Shown in pieces: positions 1 to 10,196 of a stretch of 64,000 nucleotides of DNA. Position numbers and translations under genes: made by a program. The number at the start of each line of letters is the position of its first letter. Positions within the stretch are counted from its first letter, which is position 1. The DNA lies in NCBI RefSeq assembly GCF_029961185.1, contig NZ_JASBQQ010000001.1:600552-664551 (forward strand), written 5' to 3'. A model generated the notes under the pieces. That model was not told the DNA's origin, made no database searches, and worked only from the letters and a program-made list of their open reading frames with translations. This stretch comes from Albidovulum aestuarii. Lineage in GTDB: Bacteria; Pseudomonadota; Alphaproteobacteria; Rhodobacterales; Rhodobacteraceae.

Positions 1-1175
1 GGATCATGGTCGCCGAGCAGGGCAAACCGCTTTCCGAGGCGCGCGGGGAAATCGACTACGCCGCCTCCTTCGTGGAGTTCTATGCCGAAGAGTCCAAACG
101 CCCGAATGTCGAAGGCGTCACCTCGCACCTTGCCGATGCGGAGGTGGAGGTCTGGCGCGAACCAGCCGGGGTGGCCGCCCTCATCACGCCGTGGAACTTC
201 CCCGCCGCCATGCTGACCCGCAAGGCCGCCGCCGCGCTGGCCGCAGGCTGCACAATCGTCGCGCATCCCTCGGCCGAAACGCCGCTGTCAGCGCTGGCAC
301 TGGCCGAACTGGCCGCCCGCGCTGGCCTTCCCGCAGGCGTCTTCAACGTCGTCACCGGCGACGCCCCCGAGATCGTCGGGCCGTGGACCGAAGACCCGCG
401 TGTGCGTGTCCTGTCGTTCACCGGCTCGACCGAGATCGGCCGGTTGCTCTACCGTCAGTCTGCGACAACGGTAAAGCGTCTGGTGATGGAGCTTGGCGGC
501 CACGCGCCGGTCCTCGTGTTCGCGGATGCCAATCTTGAGATCGCGGTGGCCGAGGCCATCAAGGCGAAATTCGCCACCTCCGGGCAGGATTGCCTTGGCG
601 CGAACCGGATATTCGTCGAGCGCCCTGTTTATGACGCGTTCTGCCGCAGCTTCACGGCAGCGACGCAAAGCCTTTCCATCGGGCCGGGGCTGGAGGATCG
701 CGATATCGGTCCGCTGATGAACGAAAAGGCTGTCGCCAAGCAGGAAGAGCAGGTTGCGGACGCGCTGTCCAAGGGCGCGACGCTCGCCTGCGGCGGCAAG
801 CGCCATCCGCTCGGCCCGCTCTTCTATGAGCCGACCGTCCTGACCGACGTGCCCGCCGATGCCGCGATCCTGCACGAAGAAACCTTCGGTCCCGTCGCCG
901 CCATCGTGCCTTTTGATACCGAAGAGGAGGCGCTGACCCGCGCCAACGACACTGAATACGGGCTGGTCGCCTATGTCCACACGCAGGACCCGCGCCGCAT
1001 CTACCGTGCAAGCCGTGCGCTTCAGTTCGGCATGGTCGCAGTCAACCGGACCAAGGTGACCGGCGCGCCGATCCCCTTCGGGGGCATGAAACAATCCGGC
1101 CTCGGCCGCGAGGGATCGCGTCTGGGCATGGAGGAATTCACCGAAATCAAGTACGTCTGCCGTAACTGGGCATGA
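1..1175 (+). CDS. NAD(P)-dependent aldehyde dehydrogenase, 5' part outside the window
   Basis: This enzyme oxidises an aldehyde to the carboxylic acid and most resembles the succinate-semialdehyde dehydrogenase branch of the ALDH superfamily. About 390 residues are present; family members have about 480, and the frame is open to the window edge (codons from base 3), so the N-terminus is missing. Visible motifs are TPWNFPAAM (substrate/cofactor loop), FTGSTEIGR (nucleotide binding), the general base Glu in MELGG, and the nucleophile Cys in GQDCLGANR, 34 residues later. It ends 14 bases before the start of an aminotransferase, so the pair probably converts an amine to its aldehyde and then to the acid. 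The actual substrate (GABA, putrescine-derived or beta-alanine-derived) cannot be read from the sequence. Confidence 0.93.
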   Translation, partial: IMVAEQGKPLSEARGEIDYAASFVEFYAEESKRPNVEGVTSHLADAEVEVWREPAGVAALITPWNFPAAMLTRKAAAALAAGCTIVAHPSAETPLSALALAELAARAGLPAGVFNVVTGDAPEIVGPWTEDPRVRVLSFTGSTEIGRLLYRQSATTVKRLVMELGGHAPVLVFADANLEIAVAEAIKAKFATSGQDCLGANRIFVERPVYDAFCRSFTAATQSLSIGPGLEDRDIGPLMNEKAVAKQEEQVADALSKGATLACGGKRHPLGPLFYEPTVLTDVPADAAILHEETFGPVAAIVPFDTEEEALTRANDTEYGLVAYVHTQDPRRIYRASRALQFGMVAVNRTKVTGAPIPFGGMKQSGLGREGSRLGMEEFTEIKYVCRNWA

Positions 1176-1189
1176 GAAGGGAAAGACCG

Positions 1190-2563
1190 ATGCTGACGAA
1201 TGACCAAATCGACCGCTGGGACCGCGAGAACTTTTTTCACCCTTCGACCCATCTTGCCCAACATGCGCGCGGCGAAAGCCCGAGCCGGGTGATCAAGACC
1301 GCCTCGGGCGTGCATATCGAGGATCGGGACGGCAACCGCCTTCTGGACGCGTTCGCCGGGCTCTATTGCGTGAACGTGGGCTACGGGCGACAGGAGATCG
1401 CCGAGGCGATTGCCGCGCAGGCAAAGGAACTGGCCTATTACCACTCCTATGTCGGCCACGGCACCGAGGCCTCGATCACGCTCGCCAAGATGATCCTCGA
1501 CCGGGCGCCGTCGAACATGTCCAAGGTCTATTTCGGGCTCGGCGGGTCCGACGCGAACGAGACGAACGTCAAGCTCGTCTGGTATTTCAACAACGTCCTC
1601 GGACGGCCCGAGAAGAAAAAGATCATCTCGCGCTGGCGCGGCTATCACGGCTCTGGCCTCGTGACCGGCTCGCTGACCGGGCTGGAACTGTTCCACAAGA
1701 AGTTCGACCTGCCGCTGGCGCAGGTCATCCATACCGAGGCGCCCTATTACTACCGGCGCAAGGACCTCGCCCAATCCGAGGCCGATTTCGTGGCCCATTG
1801 CGTGGCCGAGCTTGAGGCTCTGATCGAGCGCGAAGGCGCGGACACCATTGCCGCCTTCATCGGCGAACCGGTTCTGGGTACGGGAGGCATCGTGCCGCCG
1901 CCCGCAGGCTACTGGGCGGCGATCCAGAAAGTGCTGAAAAAGCACGATATCCTGCTGATCGTGGATGAGGTCGTGACCGGCTTTGGCCGTCTCGGCACCA
2001 TGTTCGGGTCGGATCACTACGGGATCGAGGCCGATATCATCACCATCGCCAAGGGCCTGACTTCGGCCTATGCGCCGCTATCGGGCTCCATTGTCTCGGA
2101 CCGGGTCTGGAAGGTGCTGGAACAGGGTACGGACGAAAACGGCCCCATCGGCCATGGCTGGACCTACTCCGCCCACCCGATCGGCGCGGCGGCGGGGGTC
2201 GCGAACCTTCAGCTCATCGACGATCTGAACCTCGTGCAGAACGCAGGTGAGGTCGGGGCCTATCTGAAAAAGACCATGGCCGAGGCGCTGGCCGATCATC
2301 CCCATGTCGGCGATATCCGCGGCGAGGGCATGCTCTGCTCGGTCGAGTTCGTCGAGGACAAGGCCGGGCGCGGTTTCTTCGACCCCGCAAAGAAGATCGG
2401 CCCGCAGATTTCGGCCACGCTTCTGGCGCAGGACAAGGTCATCGCGCGGGCCATGCCGCAGGGCGACATCCTCGGCTTCGCGCCGCCCTTCTGCCTGACC
2501 AAGGCCGAAGCCGATACGGTCGTCGCGGCGACTGCGCGGGCGGTAAAAACCGTTCTTGGCTGA
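1190..2563 (+). CDS. Class III PLP-dependent aminotransferase (omega-amine/amino acid:pyruvate type)
   Basis: A 457-residue fold-type I aminotransferase that moves a terminal amino group from an amine or omega-amino acid to a keto acid, probably pyruvate. The PLP-binding Lys288 is in TIAKGLTSAY, and Asp259 in IVDEVVTGFGR pairs with the pyridine nitrogen. GGSDANET and RWRGYHG are typical of the omega-aminotransferase subgroup. I start it at 1190 because a GAAGGG ribosome site lies 9 bases upstream; an ATG at 1172 in the same frame overlaps the previous stop codon and has no such site. It follows the aldehyde dehydrogenase directly, so the two likely form an amine-degradation operon. Substrate unknown. 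Confidence 0.9.
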   Translation: MLTNDQIDRWDRENFFHPSTHLAQHARGESPSRVIKTASGVHIEDRDGNRLLDAFAGLYCVNVGYGRQEIAEAIAAQAKELAYYHSYVGHGTEASITLAKMILDRAPSNMSKVYFGLGGSDANETNVKLVWYFNNVLGRPEKKKIISRWRGYHGSGLVTGSLTGLELFHKKFDLPLAQVIHTEAPYYYRRKDLAQSEADFVAHCVAELEALIEREGADTIAAFIGEPVLGTGGIVPPPAGYWAAIQKVLKKHDILLIVDEVVTGFGRLGTMFGSDHYGIEADIITIAKGLTSAYAPLSGSIVSDRVWKVLEQGTDENGPIGHGWTYSAHPIGAAAGVANLQLIDDLNLVQNAGEVGAYLKKTMAEALADHPHVGDIRGEGMLCSVEFVEDKAGRGFFDPAKKIGPQISATLLAQDKVIARAMPQGDILGFAPPFCLTKAEADTVVAATARAVKTVLG

Positions 2564-2605
2564 TCCGGCGGAAGCAGGCAGCCAGAAGGCAGAGGCTGAA
2601 AGTGG

Positions 2606-4108
2606 CTAGAAGAGACTGCCCTGATCGGGCGGTGGGTCGGATTTCTGGCGTTTCGGTTTCGTTGGGCTGCCTGCAAGTACAGGCAATTTGCCGTCGTAGA
2701 ACTCGATATCGAGGGCGGCGGCGCTTTCAGCCGCAGCTTTCGTCGTGACGACTGCGCCTTCGGCCCGGATCACCGCATAGCCGCGTTTCAGTGTTTCGGT
2801 ATAGCCGAGTGTCTGCCGAATGCGGTCGGTTGCCGCCAACCGTTCGATCAGCGCATCAAGGCGCTGGCGCTGAGCAGCGGCGAGACGCTGGGTGATTGTA
2901 TCGAGGTCGGCGCGGCGGCGACTGTTTTCTCGGTCCGCATCGCGGGTCAGGCGGGCCAGCGCGGGGGCGAGGCGCTCGGCGAAGGTGGTGAAATGCCGAC
3001 GCTCACGGGCAATGAGGCCGGTAAGTGTGGCGGGATGCAGCCGCCCGGCGACCGTGTTGAAACCCGCGCGTTTGCGGGTGGCGGCGGCATGGAGTGCCGG
3101 GCCAAGCCGGTCGGACCACTGGTCGAGGCCCTGCCTTGCCGGGTCCAAAAGCGTCTCCGGCCGTCCCAAGGCGCGGGAAAGGTCGGCAAGCCGCTGGCGG
3201 CGTTGATCGAGGCGCTGGGTCAACGCGCGGGAAAGACGCGCGCCCTGATCGGCGGTCCAGCTCAGAAGTTCCAGCCGCACCGGCACCGCCTTTTCCGCCG
3301 CCGCTGTGGGGGTCGGCGCGCGGTAATCGGCCGCGTGATCGATGAGTGTCGTGTCGGTTTCGTGGCCCACAGCCGAGATCAGGGGGATGGCGCTGTCGGC
3401 GGCCGCGCGAACGACCACTTCCTCATTGAAGCCCCAGAGGTCTTCCAGCGAGCCGCCACCGCGCGCCACGATGATCAGGTCGGGACGTGGCACCGACCCG
3501 ACGGGTGTCAGCGCGTTGAATCCCCGGATCGCGGCTGCAACCTCAGGGGCGCATTTCTCCCCCTGAACCGCGACGGGCCAGATCAGGACCTTACGGGGAA
3601 AGCGGTCGCGCAACCGGTGCAGGATATCGCGGATCACGGCGCCCGAGGGCGAGGTGACGACGCCGATGACCTCGGGCAAATAGGGGATCGGCTTCTTGCG
3701 GTCCGGCGCAAAAAGCCCCTCCGCCGCAAGCGCCGCCTTGCGTTTTTCCAGCATCAGCATCAGGGCACCCATGCCCGCAGGCGCGATATCCTCGACGATC
3801 AGCTGGTATTTTGACTGGCCCGGGAAAGTGGTGAGGCGACCCGTGGCGATCACCTCCATCCCCTCTTCCGGCCGAACCGACAACCGTGCCGCCTGTCCCT
3901 TCCACGAGACGGCGGCGATGACCGCGCGGTCGTCCTTCAGATCGAAATAGAGATGCCCCGAGGCGGGCCGCGAGACGCGGCCGATCTCGCCCCGAACGCG
4001 GACATGACCGAACTCGCCCTCGATCATACGCTTCACCGCGCCGGAGATTTCCGAGACGGTGAATTCATGGGCATTGCCGCCCGGGGCGCTGTCTTCAAAG
4101 ATGTCCAT
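2606..4108 (-). CDS. xseA: Exodeoxyribonuclease VII large subunit
   Basis: The large subunit of exonuclease VII, which degrades single-stranded DNA and acts with the small XseB subunit (not in this window) in repair. The protein has 500 residues; E. coli XseA has 456, and the extra length is mainly a basic, proline-rich C-terminal tail. An N-terminal OB-fold (about residues 15-110, with RVRGEIGRVSRPASGHLYF) precedes the catalytic domain, which shows GVVTSPSGAVIRDILHR, IVARGGGSLEDLWGFN and SAVGHETDTTLIDHAAD. It diverges from purD with about 70 bases between the starts, which must contain both promoters. Confidence 0.97.
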   Translation of the reverse strand: MDIFEDSAPGGNAHEFTVSEISGAVKRMIEGEFGHVRVRGEIGRVSRPASGHLYFDLKDDRAVIAAVSWKGQAARLSVRPEEGMEVIATGRLTTFPGQSKYQLIVEDIAPAGMGALMLMLEKRKAALAAEGLFAPDRKKPIPYLPEVIGVVTSPSGAVIRDILHRLRDRFPRKVLIWPVAVQGEKCAPEVAAAIRGFNALTPVGSVPRPDLIIVARGGGSLEDLWGFNEEVVVRAAADSAIPLISAVGHETDTTLIDHAADYRAPTPTAAAEKAVPVRLELLSWTADQGARLSRALTQRLDQRRQRLADLSRALGRPETLLDPARQGLDQWSDRLGPALHAAATRKRAGFNTVAGRLHPATLTGLIARERRHFTTFAERLAPALARLTRDADRENSRRRADLDTITQRLAAAQRQRLDALIERLAATDRIRQTLGYTETLKRGYAVIRAEGAVVTTKAAAESAAALDIEFYDGKLPVLAGSPTKPKRQKSDPPPDQGSLF

Positions 4109-4177
4109 GGGCCTGCTTGTATCCTCTGGTCCCCGACCTTAGAACGCCCGGCAAGCGAGGCCAAGCGGGGGACGGCG

Positions 4178-5440
4178 ATGAATATTCTCATTCTGGGCGG
4201 CGGTGGTCGGGAACATGCGCTGGCCTGGGCGGTGAAGCAGAACCCCAAATGCGACCGGCTGATCGTGGCGCCGGGCAATGCCGGGATCGCGATGCTGGCC
4301 GAATGCGCTGATCTCGACATCATGGACGGGACAGCAGTGGTGAGCTTTGCCGAGGAAAACGCGGTCGATTTCGTCATCGTGGGCCCGGAAGCTCCCTTGG
4401 CGGCAGGTGTGGCCGATGCCCTGCGCGCGGCAGGCATCCTGACCTTCGGTCCTTCGGCCGAGGCGGCGCGGCTGGAGGCGTCAAAAGGGTTCACCAAGGA
4501 AATCTGCGACGCGGCGAAGGCACCCACGGCAGGTTACGCGCGCTTCAGCGAAAAGGCCGCCGCAGCGGCTTATGTCCGGGCCGAGGGTACCCCGATCGTG
4601 GTCAAGGCCGACGGTCTGGCCGCCGGCAAGGGCGTGATCGTGGCGATGACGGTCGAGGAAGCTTTGGCCGCGCTTGATGACATGTTCGGGGGCGAGTTCG
4701 GCGACGCGGGCGCCGAGGTGGTGATCGAGGAGTTCATGGAGGGCGAAGAAGCCTCACTCTTCGTCCTTTGCGATGGCACGGATGTGCTCGCCGTCGGCAC
4801 CGCGCAGGACCACAAGCGGGTTGGCGACGGCGATACCGGGCCGAATACCGGGGGGATGGGCGCCTATTCGCCCGCACCCGTCCTGTCGGACGCGGTCATG
4901 GCGCAGGCGATGGATCAGATCGTGCGTCCGACCGTGGCCGAGATGGCCCGGCGCGGCACGCCGTTTCAGGGCGTACTTTATGCCGGGCTGATGATCCTGG
5001 ACGGGCAGGCGCGGCTCGTTGAATACAATGTGCGTTTCGGCGACCCGGAATGTCAGGTCCTGATGATGCGGCTGGGTGCGCAGGCCTTCGATCTGATCCA
5101 TGCCTGTGCCGAAGGGCGGCTGGGTGAAGTGCAGGTCAACTGGGCCGAAGATCACGCGCTGACCGTGGTGATGGCCGCCAACGGCTATCCCGGGGCTTAT
5201 GCCAAGGGCTCGCAGATCCGGGGGCTGGAGGAGCTGCCCGAAGATTCGTCGCACATGGTCTTTCATGCCGGAACGGTGGAACGCGACGGGTCGGTCGTGG
5301 CCTCGGGTGGCCGCGTGCTGAACGTCACCGCGCGGGGAACGACGCTTTCCGAAGCGCGGGACCGGGCCTATGCGATGGTCGACCGGATCGACTGGCCCGG
5401 CGGATTCTGCCGCCGCGATATCGGCTGGCGGGCACTTTAG
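4178..5440 (+). CDS. purD: Phosphoribosylamine-glycine ligase (GAR synthetase)
   Basis: Second step of de novo purine synthesis: ATP-dependent joining of glycine to phosphoribosylamine. The start is placed at the ATG giving MNILILGGGGREHAL, the conserved N-terminal nucleotide-binding loop; the frame is open further upstream but that part has no family similarity. The 420-residue length matches the family. The ATP-grasp region shows VKADGLAAGKGV, EEFMEGEEASLF and the metal-binding NVRFGDPECQ. The C-terminal FCRRDIGWRAL is the usual ending. It is followed by a double-hairpin repeat that separates it from the convergent gene. Confidence 0.97.
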   Translation: MNILILGGGGREHALAWAVKQNPKCDRLIVAPGNAGIAMLAECADLDIMDGTAVVSFAEENAVDFVIVGPEAPLAAGVADALRAAGILTFGPSAEAARLEASKGFTKEICDAAKAPTAGYARFSEKAAAAAYVRAEGTPIVVKADGLAAGKGVIVAMTVEEALAALDDMFGGEFGDAGAEVVIEEFMEGEEASLFVLCDGTDVLAVGTAQDHKRVGDGDTGPNTGGMGAYSPAPVLSDAVMAQAMDQIVRPTVAEMARRGTPFQGVLYAGLMILDGQARLVEYNVRFGDPECQVLMMRLGAQAFDLIHACAEGRLGEVQVNWAEDHALTVVMAANGYPGAYAKGSQIRGLEELPEDSSHMVFHAGTVERDGSVVASGGRVLNVTARGTTLSEARDRAYAMVDRIDWPGGFCRRDIGWRAL

Positions 5441-5448
5441 AGTTTCGT

Positions 5449-5527
5449 CCCGCCTTCGGCGGGCCGACCCGCCGGGGAGGCGCTGCCTCCCCGGACCCCT
5501 CCGGAGTATTTTCAGACAGAAAGTGAA
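5449..5527. repeat. Dispersed double-hairpin repeat, copy 1
   Basis: Two consecutive hairpins, CCCGCC-TTC-GGCGGG (5449-5463) and GGGGAGGC-GCT-GCCTCCCC (5474-5492), are followed by a tail that contains AGTATTTTCAGACAGAAAGT (5505-5524). A second copy of the tail, again behind two hairpins, lies at 57977-58055. The element sits between the convergent ends of purD and the FG-GAP gene and probably ends transcription from both sides. Both copies are oriented so that the tail is next to the stop codon of a minus-strand gene. Confidence 0.75.
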
Positions 5528-5534
5528 CCGGTGG

Positions 5535-6232
5535 TCAGTTGCAGTTGACAACCCGGTCGAAGCTCGACTGTCCCTCATACGGTGCGATGTCACGGCTCTT
5601 GAGTTTGCCATCCGCGAGCGTCGTGCCGGTAATCCGGGTCCAGTCGGCATTGGCTGTGAGGATGGTCAGGCGACCGGCGCAGGTGGCTATGCGGCCCTGA
5701 ATGAACGGATCGCCGATCCTGTGGTTGGTCAGGCCATCGCGCGATGCGATCTCGGTCAGGCGACCGGCGCTGAAGCGCCACACCCGCAGCGTCTTCGCAA
5801 GGTGCGGACGGTCGATATAGACGATCTCCACCGCACCGTCACCGTCGAGGTCGGCCTCGCCGACAGGCGCAAGCCAGCGGTGGCGGCGGCCGATAAAGGG
5901 TGTGGCCGCGACGAGCCCCTCTTCGTCGTAGATGGCGAGGCGGGCGCCAGCCTGCAGATCCGATTCAACGGTTATCACTTCGGGTGCGCCATCGCCATCG
6001 ACATCGGCGAGGCGGGGGGCGATGTCTTCGAAGACGCGCGACGGCGGCAGGGTGATACGGCGCGAGGGCCCTGTCTTCACCTTCAAAACAAGCGCCCCGT
6101 ATTCCACCGCGTCACCGAGCACGCCGTGGTCGTAGCGCATGGTTGGATCGTCGTAGCGCGCGGCGACAATCTGCGCCTGCGCGGCACCGGCCACAGCCAT
6201 CAGGGCTGCAACAAGCACCGATCGGAGAACCA

Positions 6233-6233
<1 letters not shown>
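5535..6233 (-). CDS. Secreted FG-GAP/VCBS-repeat protein of unknown function
   Basis: A 232-residue protein with a clear Sec signal peptide (MVLRSVLVAALMAVAGAAQA, cleaved near residue 20). Two aspartate-rich calcium-binding style loops, LADVDGDGAPEVITVE and EADLDGDGAVEIVYID, mark FG-GAP/VCBS blades, so the protein probably folds as a small or partial beta-propeller in the periplasm. The C-terminus has two cysteines that could pair. Its start codon overlaps the stop codon of the ferredoxin gene by one base, so they are cotranscribed. I do not know what it binds or does. Confidence 0.8.
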
Positions 6234-7277
<1,044 letters not shown>

Positions 7278-7300
7278 CAGGATTGCGGCATCCCCATAAT

Positions 7301-7315
7301 GTTCTACTATTGTTC
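7301..7315 (+). promoter_or_regulatory. LexA (SOS) box, GTTC-N7-GTTC
   Basis: GTTC (7301-7304), seven bases, GTTC (7312-7315): the exact alphaproteobacterial LexA operator. CATAAT at 7295-7300 directly upstream fits a -10 hexamer, so the box would cover the transcription start, the classic position for repression. The ATG of the OB-fold gene is only two bases after the box, so its message would have a very short leader without a ribosome site. LexA boxes of this form normally control recA, lexA and imuA-imuB-dnaE2 in this class. Confidence 0.72.
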
Positions 7316-7317
7316 TC

Positions 7318-7755
7318 ATGTTGAGCGACTACACCCCTCGGAAAGACTGGCCGCGCCCACCTGCCGCCCTGCCGCATGCGCGGCTGAACGAACCGCCTTC
7401 GGGGGCGCGGGTCACCGTGGCGGGGCTGGTGCTGGTGCGGCAGCGGCCGGGCACCGCGAAAGGGGTGGTCTTTGTCACGCTGGAGGATGAGACCGGGGTG
7501 GCCAATGTCGTCGTCTGGCAGAAGGTCTTCCAGCGCTTCCGCCGCGCGGTCGTGGCCGGGCGGCTTTTACGCGTGACCGGGCGGCTTCAGCGCGAATCGG
7601 AGGTCGTCCATATCGTCGCCGAGACAATCGAGGACATCACCGATATGCTCGACGACCTGCTCGCACCGCCGACGCCCAGCCATGATCGAACGGATCAGGA
7701 GACCGGCGTCAGATCGCAGACGATCGCCGTCGCGGGGGCGTCGGTGCGGTTATAG
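7318..7755 (+). CDS. Orphan OB-fold protein resembling the C-terminal domain of DnaE2 (ImuC)
   Basis: A 145-residue protein. Residues 29-110 (from [20 protein letters not shown] through the [13 protein letters not shown] region to [12 protein letters not shown]) match, from memory, the C-terminal nucleic-acid-binding OB domain of the error-prone polymerase DnaE2. The polymerase, finger and PHP domains are absent, and a stop codon lies in frame 18 bases upstream of the start. The last 60 bases overlap the convergent cupin gene, so the tail after residue about 118 looks like acquired read-through. It may be a remnant left by deletion of an imuA-imuB-dnaE2 cassette, or a stand-alone SOS single-strand binding protein; the LexA box supports a link to DNA damage. 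Confidence 0.75.
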   Translation: MLSDYTPRKDWPRPPAALPHARLNEPPSGARVTVAGLVLVRQRPGTAKGVVFVTLEDETGVANVVVWQKVFQRFRRAVVAGRLLRVTGRLQRESEVVHIVAETIEDITDMLDDLLAPPTPSHDRTDQETGVRSQTIAVAGASVRL

Positions 7756-8141
7756 AACCAGTGCACCGTATCGCCATCCTCGATGATCGCGTCCGCGCCA
7801 TCCTCTGAAAACTCCGTCTCGCCCGTCGCGCGGCCTTCGACCGTCGCCCCGGCGATGATCTTGACGAGGCCCGGGCGTTTTTCGTGCGAATGCTCGGCGA
7901 TCTGGCCGCCCGGCGCGATGGTAATGGCACGAAGCTGCATGAAATAGCCCTCGAGCCCGGTCTGACGCCGCAGCATCTCCTCCTCGATCACGCCAAGCTT
8001 GTCGACGGTCAGGCCCTGATGCTCGGTCGGGCCGGACATCTGCGCAAGCGCCGCTCCGGCAACCAGACCAAAGATGACACATCCGGTCGCCGGGACAAAA
8101 CCGATGCTCCGGCCTTCCGTGTTGCGGTTACGCTCGGTCAT
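7695..8141 (-). CDS. Membrane-anchored or exported cupin-domain protein
   Basis: A 148-residue protein. A hydrophobic stretch at residues 15-33 ([19 protein letters not shown]) is a signal peptide or anchor, followed by a single cupin barrel: [19 protein letters not shown] holds the His-x-His metal ligands of motif 1, and [10 protein letters not shown] belongs to motif 2. Cupins of this size bind a metal and may be dioxygenases, isomerases or sensors; nothing here fixes the substrate. The gene diverges from a LysR regulator across a 12-bp inverted repeat, so that regulator probably controls it. Confidence 0.83.
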   Translation of the reverse strand: MTERNRNTEGRSIGFVPATGCVIFGLVAGAALAQMSGPTEHQGLTVDKLGVIEEEMLRRQTGLEGYFMQLRAITIAPGGQIAEHSHEKRPGLVKIIAGATVEGRATGETEFSEDGADAIIEDGDTVHWFYNRTDAPATAIVCDLTPVS

Positions 8142-8160
8142 TTGTTCCCCCTGATTTTGC

Positions 8161-8239
8161 GAATTTCCTTCATTCAGCGTAAAATCGAAGCCGGAGCGCC
8201 TTCAAACGAAGAGATTTCACCCGGGGCTGAAGGAAATTC
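8161..8239. promoter_or_regulatory. Divergent promoter with a 12-bp perfect inverted repeat, likely LysR operator
   Basis: GAATTTCCTTCA at 8161-8172 and its exact complement TGAAGGAAATTC at 8228-8239 are separated by 55 bases. The region lies between the cupin gene and the LysR-type gene, and the right arm overlaps the ribosome site (AAGGAAA) of the regulator. Two distant half-sites around a divergent promoter are typical for LysR tetramers that bend DNA, repress themselves and activate the neighbour. Confidence 0.55.
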
Positions 8240-8245
8240 ACGTCG

Positions 8246-9178
8246 ATGAAACGCAAGCTGCCGCCGTTCCCCGCGCTGCGCGCCTTCGAGGCGGCGGCGC
8301 GGCTTGGCAGCTTCAAGGCGGCGGCAGACGAGTTGTGTGTCTCTCCCTCGGCGATCAGTCATCAGGTCCGCCTGCTGGAAACCTATCTCGGTCGGCCGAT
8401 GTTTTCGCGCGGTCCTCAGGCCGTCCGCCTGACCCAAGCCGGGCAGCGCTACCTGTCCCGCATCGGGCCGCTTCTTGATGACATCGACGCCAGTACGCGC
8501 GAGATCACCGGCGATGCCGCGCGTGGCCAGCTGCGGCTGAAGATGACCGAGTGGTTCGCGAAAAGGTGGCTGATCCCGCGACTGCCACGGTTCATGAGCG
8601 TTTGCCCCGAAATTGATCTGAAGATCGAAACCGGGCTGCCGCCCACCGACTTTCGCAATGGCGCGCTTGACGTGATCATTCACTGGGGCGATGCGCCGGT
8701 TGAGGGCGTGGTGATAGAGCCCTTTTTTGCCTCGACCCGCACGCCCGTCTGCAGCCTGGCCTATCGTGCAGCGCATCCCGAACTCAGAACACCGACGGAC
8801 CTTGCCGGCCATGTCCTATTGCGCGACGAGACGGATGACGGCTGGGCTGAGTGGTTCGCCGCCGCCGGCTGCGCCGAGGCCTGTCCGGAACACGGGCCGG
8901 TCTTTTCCCATTGCGAACTGTCAACGGCTGCGGCCTTAAGTGGAACCGGCGTGGAGCTTGCCTACCGCGAACTGCTGATCGACCTGATCCGCGGCGGCGA
9001 ACTGGTCCAGATCTTCGATATTGTCTCACCGGTCCGCACCATCTACTCACTCGCCTACGTGGCGAACCGGGCGACCGACATGCATATCCGCATGTTCCGA
9101 AGCTGGCTTTTCACGGAAATTCTGCTCGATGCCGCGGCGCAGGATAACGTGCTGATGCCGCTCACGGCGGCGCAGTAG
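8246..9178 (+). CDS. LysR-family transcriptional regulator, GcvA-like
   Basis: A 310-residue regulator. The N-terminal winged helix-turn-helix covers residues 6-65 (PPFPALRAFEAAARLGSF, then ADELCVSPSAISHQVRLLE), as in GcvA/AmpR-type members. The remainder is a periplasmic-binding-like effector domain of the GcvA/TrpI type (LRLKMTEWFAKRWLIPRLPRF at about 89-109). It is divergent from the cupin gene and upstream of, but probably not cotranscribed with, the DMT transporter. The perfect inverted repeat in front of it is its likely binding site. The effector is unknown. Confidence 0.92.
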   Translation: MKRKLPPFPALRAFEAAARLGSFKAAADELCVSPSAISHQVRLLETYLGRPMFSRGPQAVRLTQAGQRYLSRIGPLLDDIDASTREITGDAARGQLRLKMTEWFAKRWLIPRLPRFMSVCPEIDLKIETGLPPTDFRNGALDVIIHWGDAPVEGVVIEPFFASTRTPVCSLAYRAAHPELRTPTDLAGHVLLRDETDDGWAEWFAAAGCAEACPEHGPVFSHCELSTAAALSGTGVELAYRELLIDLIRGGELVQIFDIVSPVRTIYSLAYVANRATDMHIRMFRSWLFTEILLDAAAQDNVLMPLTAAQ

Positions 9179-9245
9179 CGCGTCAGGACCATGGACAGCA
9201 GGGCTCCGCTCGCCTAGCCATAGGACAAATCACCCCGGAACTCGC

Positions 9246-10142
9246 ATGATACGCCATCCCTTATTCGGCCTCGGCCTCGCCGCCTTCGGGGCGCTTATCC
9301 TGACGCCGGACACGATGTTCATGCGTTGGTCTGGACTCGAGGGTTTCGCCATGCTGGCCTGGCGGGGCTTGCTGATGGGCAGCCTTCTGATCGCCGTCTG
9401 GTTCGTGACGGCCCGGACGCGGCGGCGCGACCTTCGCGCGATGATGTGCGTCTCCGGTTTCGGCGTCATGTGTTGTCAGGCGGTGAATGGCACCCTCTTT
9501 TCACTCGGCATCGCGCATGCGCCGGTCGCGATCGTGCTTTTTGGCGTGGCGACGATGCCGGTCTTTTCGGCCCTCCTGTCGCGCTGGCTGTCGGGCGAAC
9601 AGACCCGCGGTACGACGTGGATTGCGATGGCGGCCGTGATGGGCGGCATCGCGATCGCCGTATTCGGCGACGGGGCCGAGGGTTTGGGTTTCAACCGCGC
9701 CTCGCTTCTGGGGGCTCTGGCGGGGTTGGGCGTGGCAGCGATGCTGGCGCTCGGCTTCGTGCTGATGCGCCGGGCGCGTGACCTGCCGCTTCTGCCAACC
9801 ATCGGCACCGGCGCGCTGATGGCCGGAACGATCGGGTTTGCCCTGTCCCCGGTCGGCACGCTTGCCGCGGGCAATGTCTGGGCCATCGCCGTGACAGGCG
9901 CGGTGATCCTGCCCGTCTCCTTCCTCGCGCTCAGCTATGCCTCACGCCATACCGAGCCCGCCAATGTCAGCCTGCTGATGCTTCTCGAAACCGTTCTAGG
10001 CCCGGCCTGGGTCTGGGCCGGGGCGGGAGAGGCAATGACGGTGCCTATGATGCTTGGTGGCGCTGTGGTGGTGACCAGCCTCGCACTTTACATTCTGGCG
10101 ACCGGCCGGCGGAGCCGGACGCCACCTGCGGGACACATCTGA
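9246..10142 (+). CDS. DMT-superfamily (EamA) transporter
   Basis: A 298-residue inner-membrane protein with about ten hydrophobic segments in two EamA halves (roughly residues 5-140 and 150-290). The first half begins LFGLGLAAFGALILTPDTMFMRW and the second contains EPANVSLLMLLETVLGPAW, the usual second-half signature of drug/metabolite exporters of the RhaT/YdcZ kind. It lies 67 bases after the LysR gene on the same strand. The substrate is unknown; amino acids, nucleotides or other metabolites are possible. Confidence 0.87.
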   Translation: MIRHPLFGLGLAAFGALILTPDTMFMRWSGLEGFAMLAWRGLLMGSLLIAVWFVTARTRRRDLRAMMCVSGFGVMCCQAVNGTLFSLGIAHAPVAIVLFGVATMPVFSALLSRWLSGEQTRGTTWIAMAAVMGGIAIAVFGDGAEGLGFNRASLLGALAGLGVAAMLALGFVLMRRARDLPLLPTIGTGALMAGTIGFALSPVGTLAAGNVWAIAVTGAVILPVSFLALSYASRHTEPANVSLLMLLETVLGPAWVWAGAGEAMTVPMMLGGAVVVTSLALYILATGRRSRTPPAGHI

Positions 10143-10196
10143 CCCGTCCGACCGCCCTGCCATTGCGATGTCACAATCTTCGCTATCCTGCGCCCC

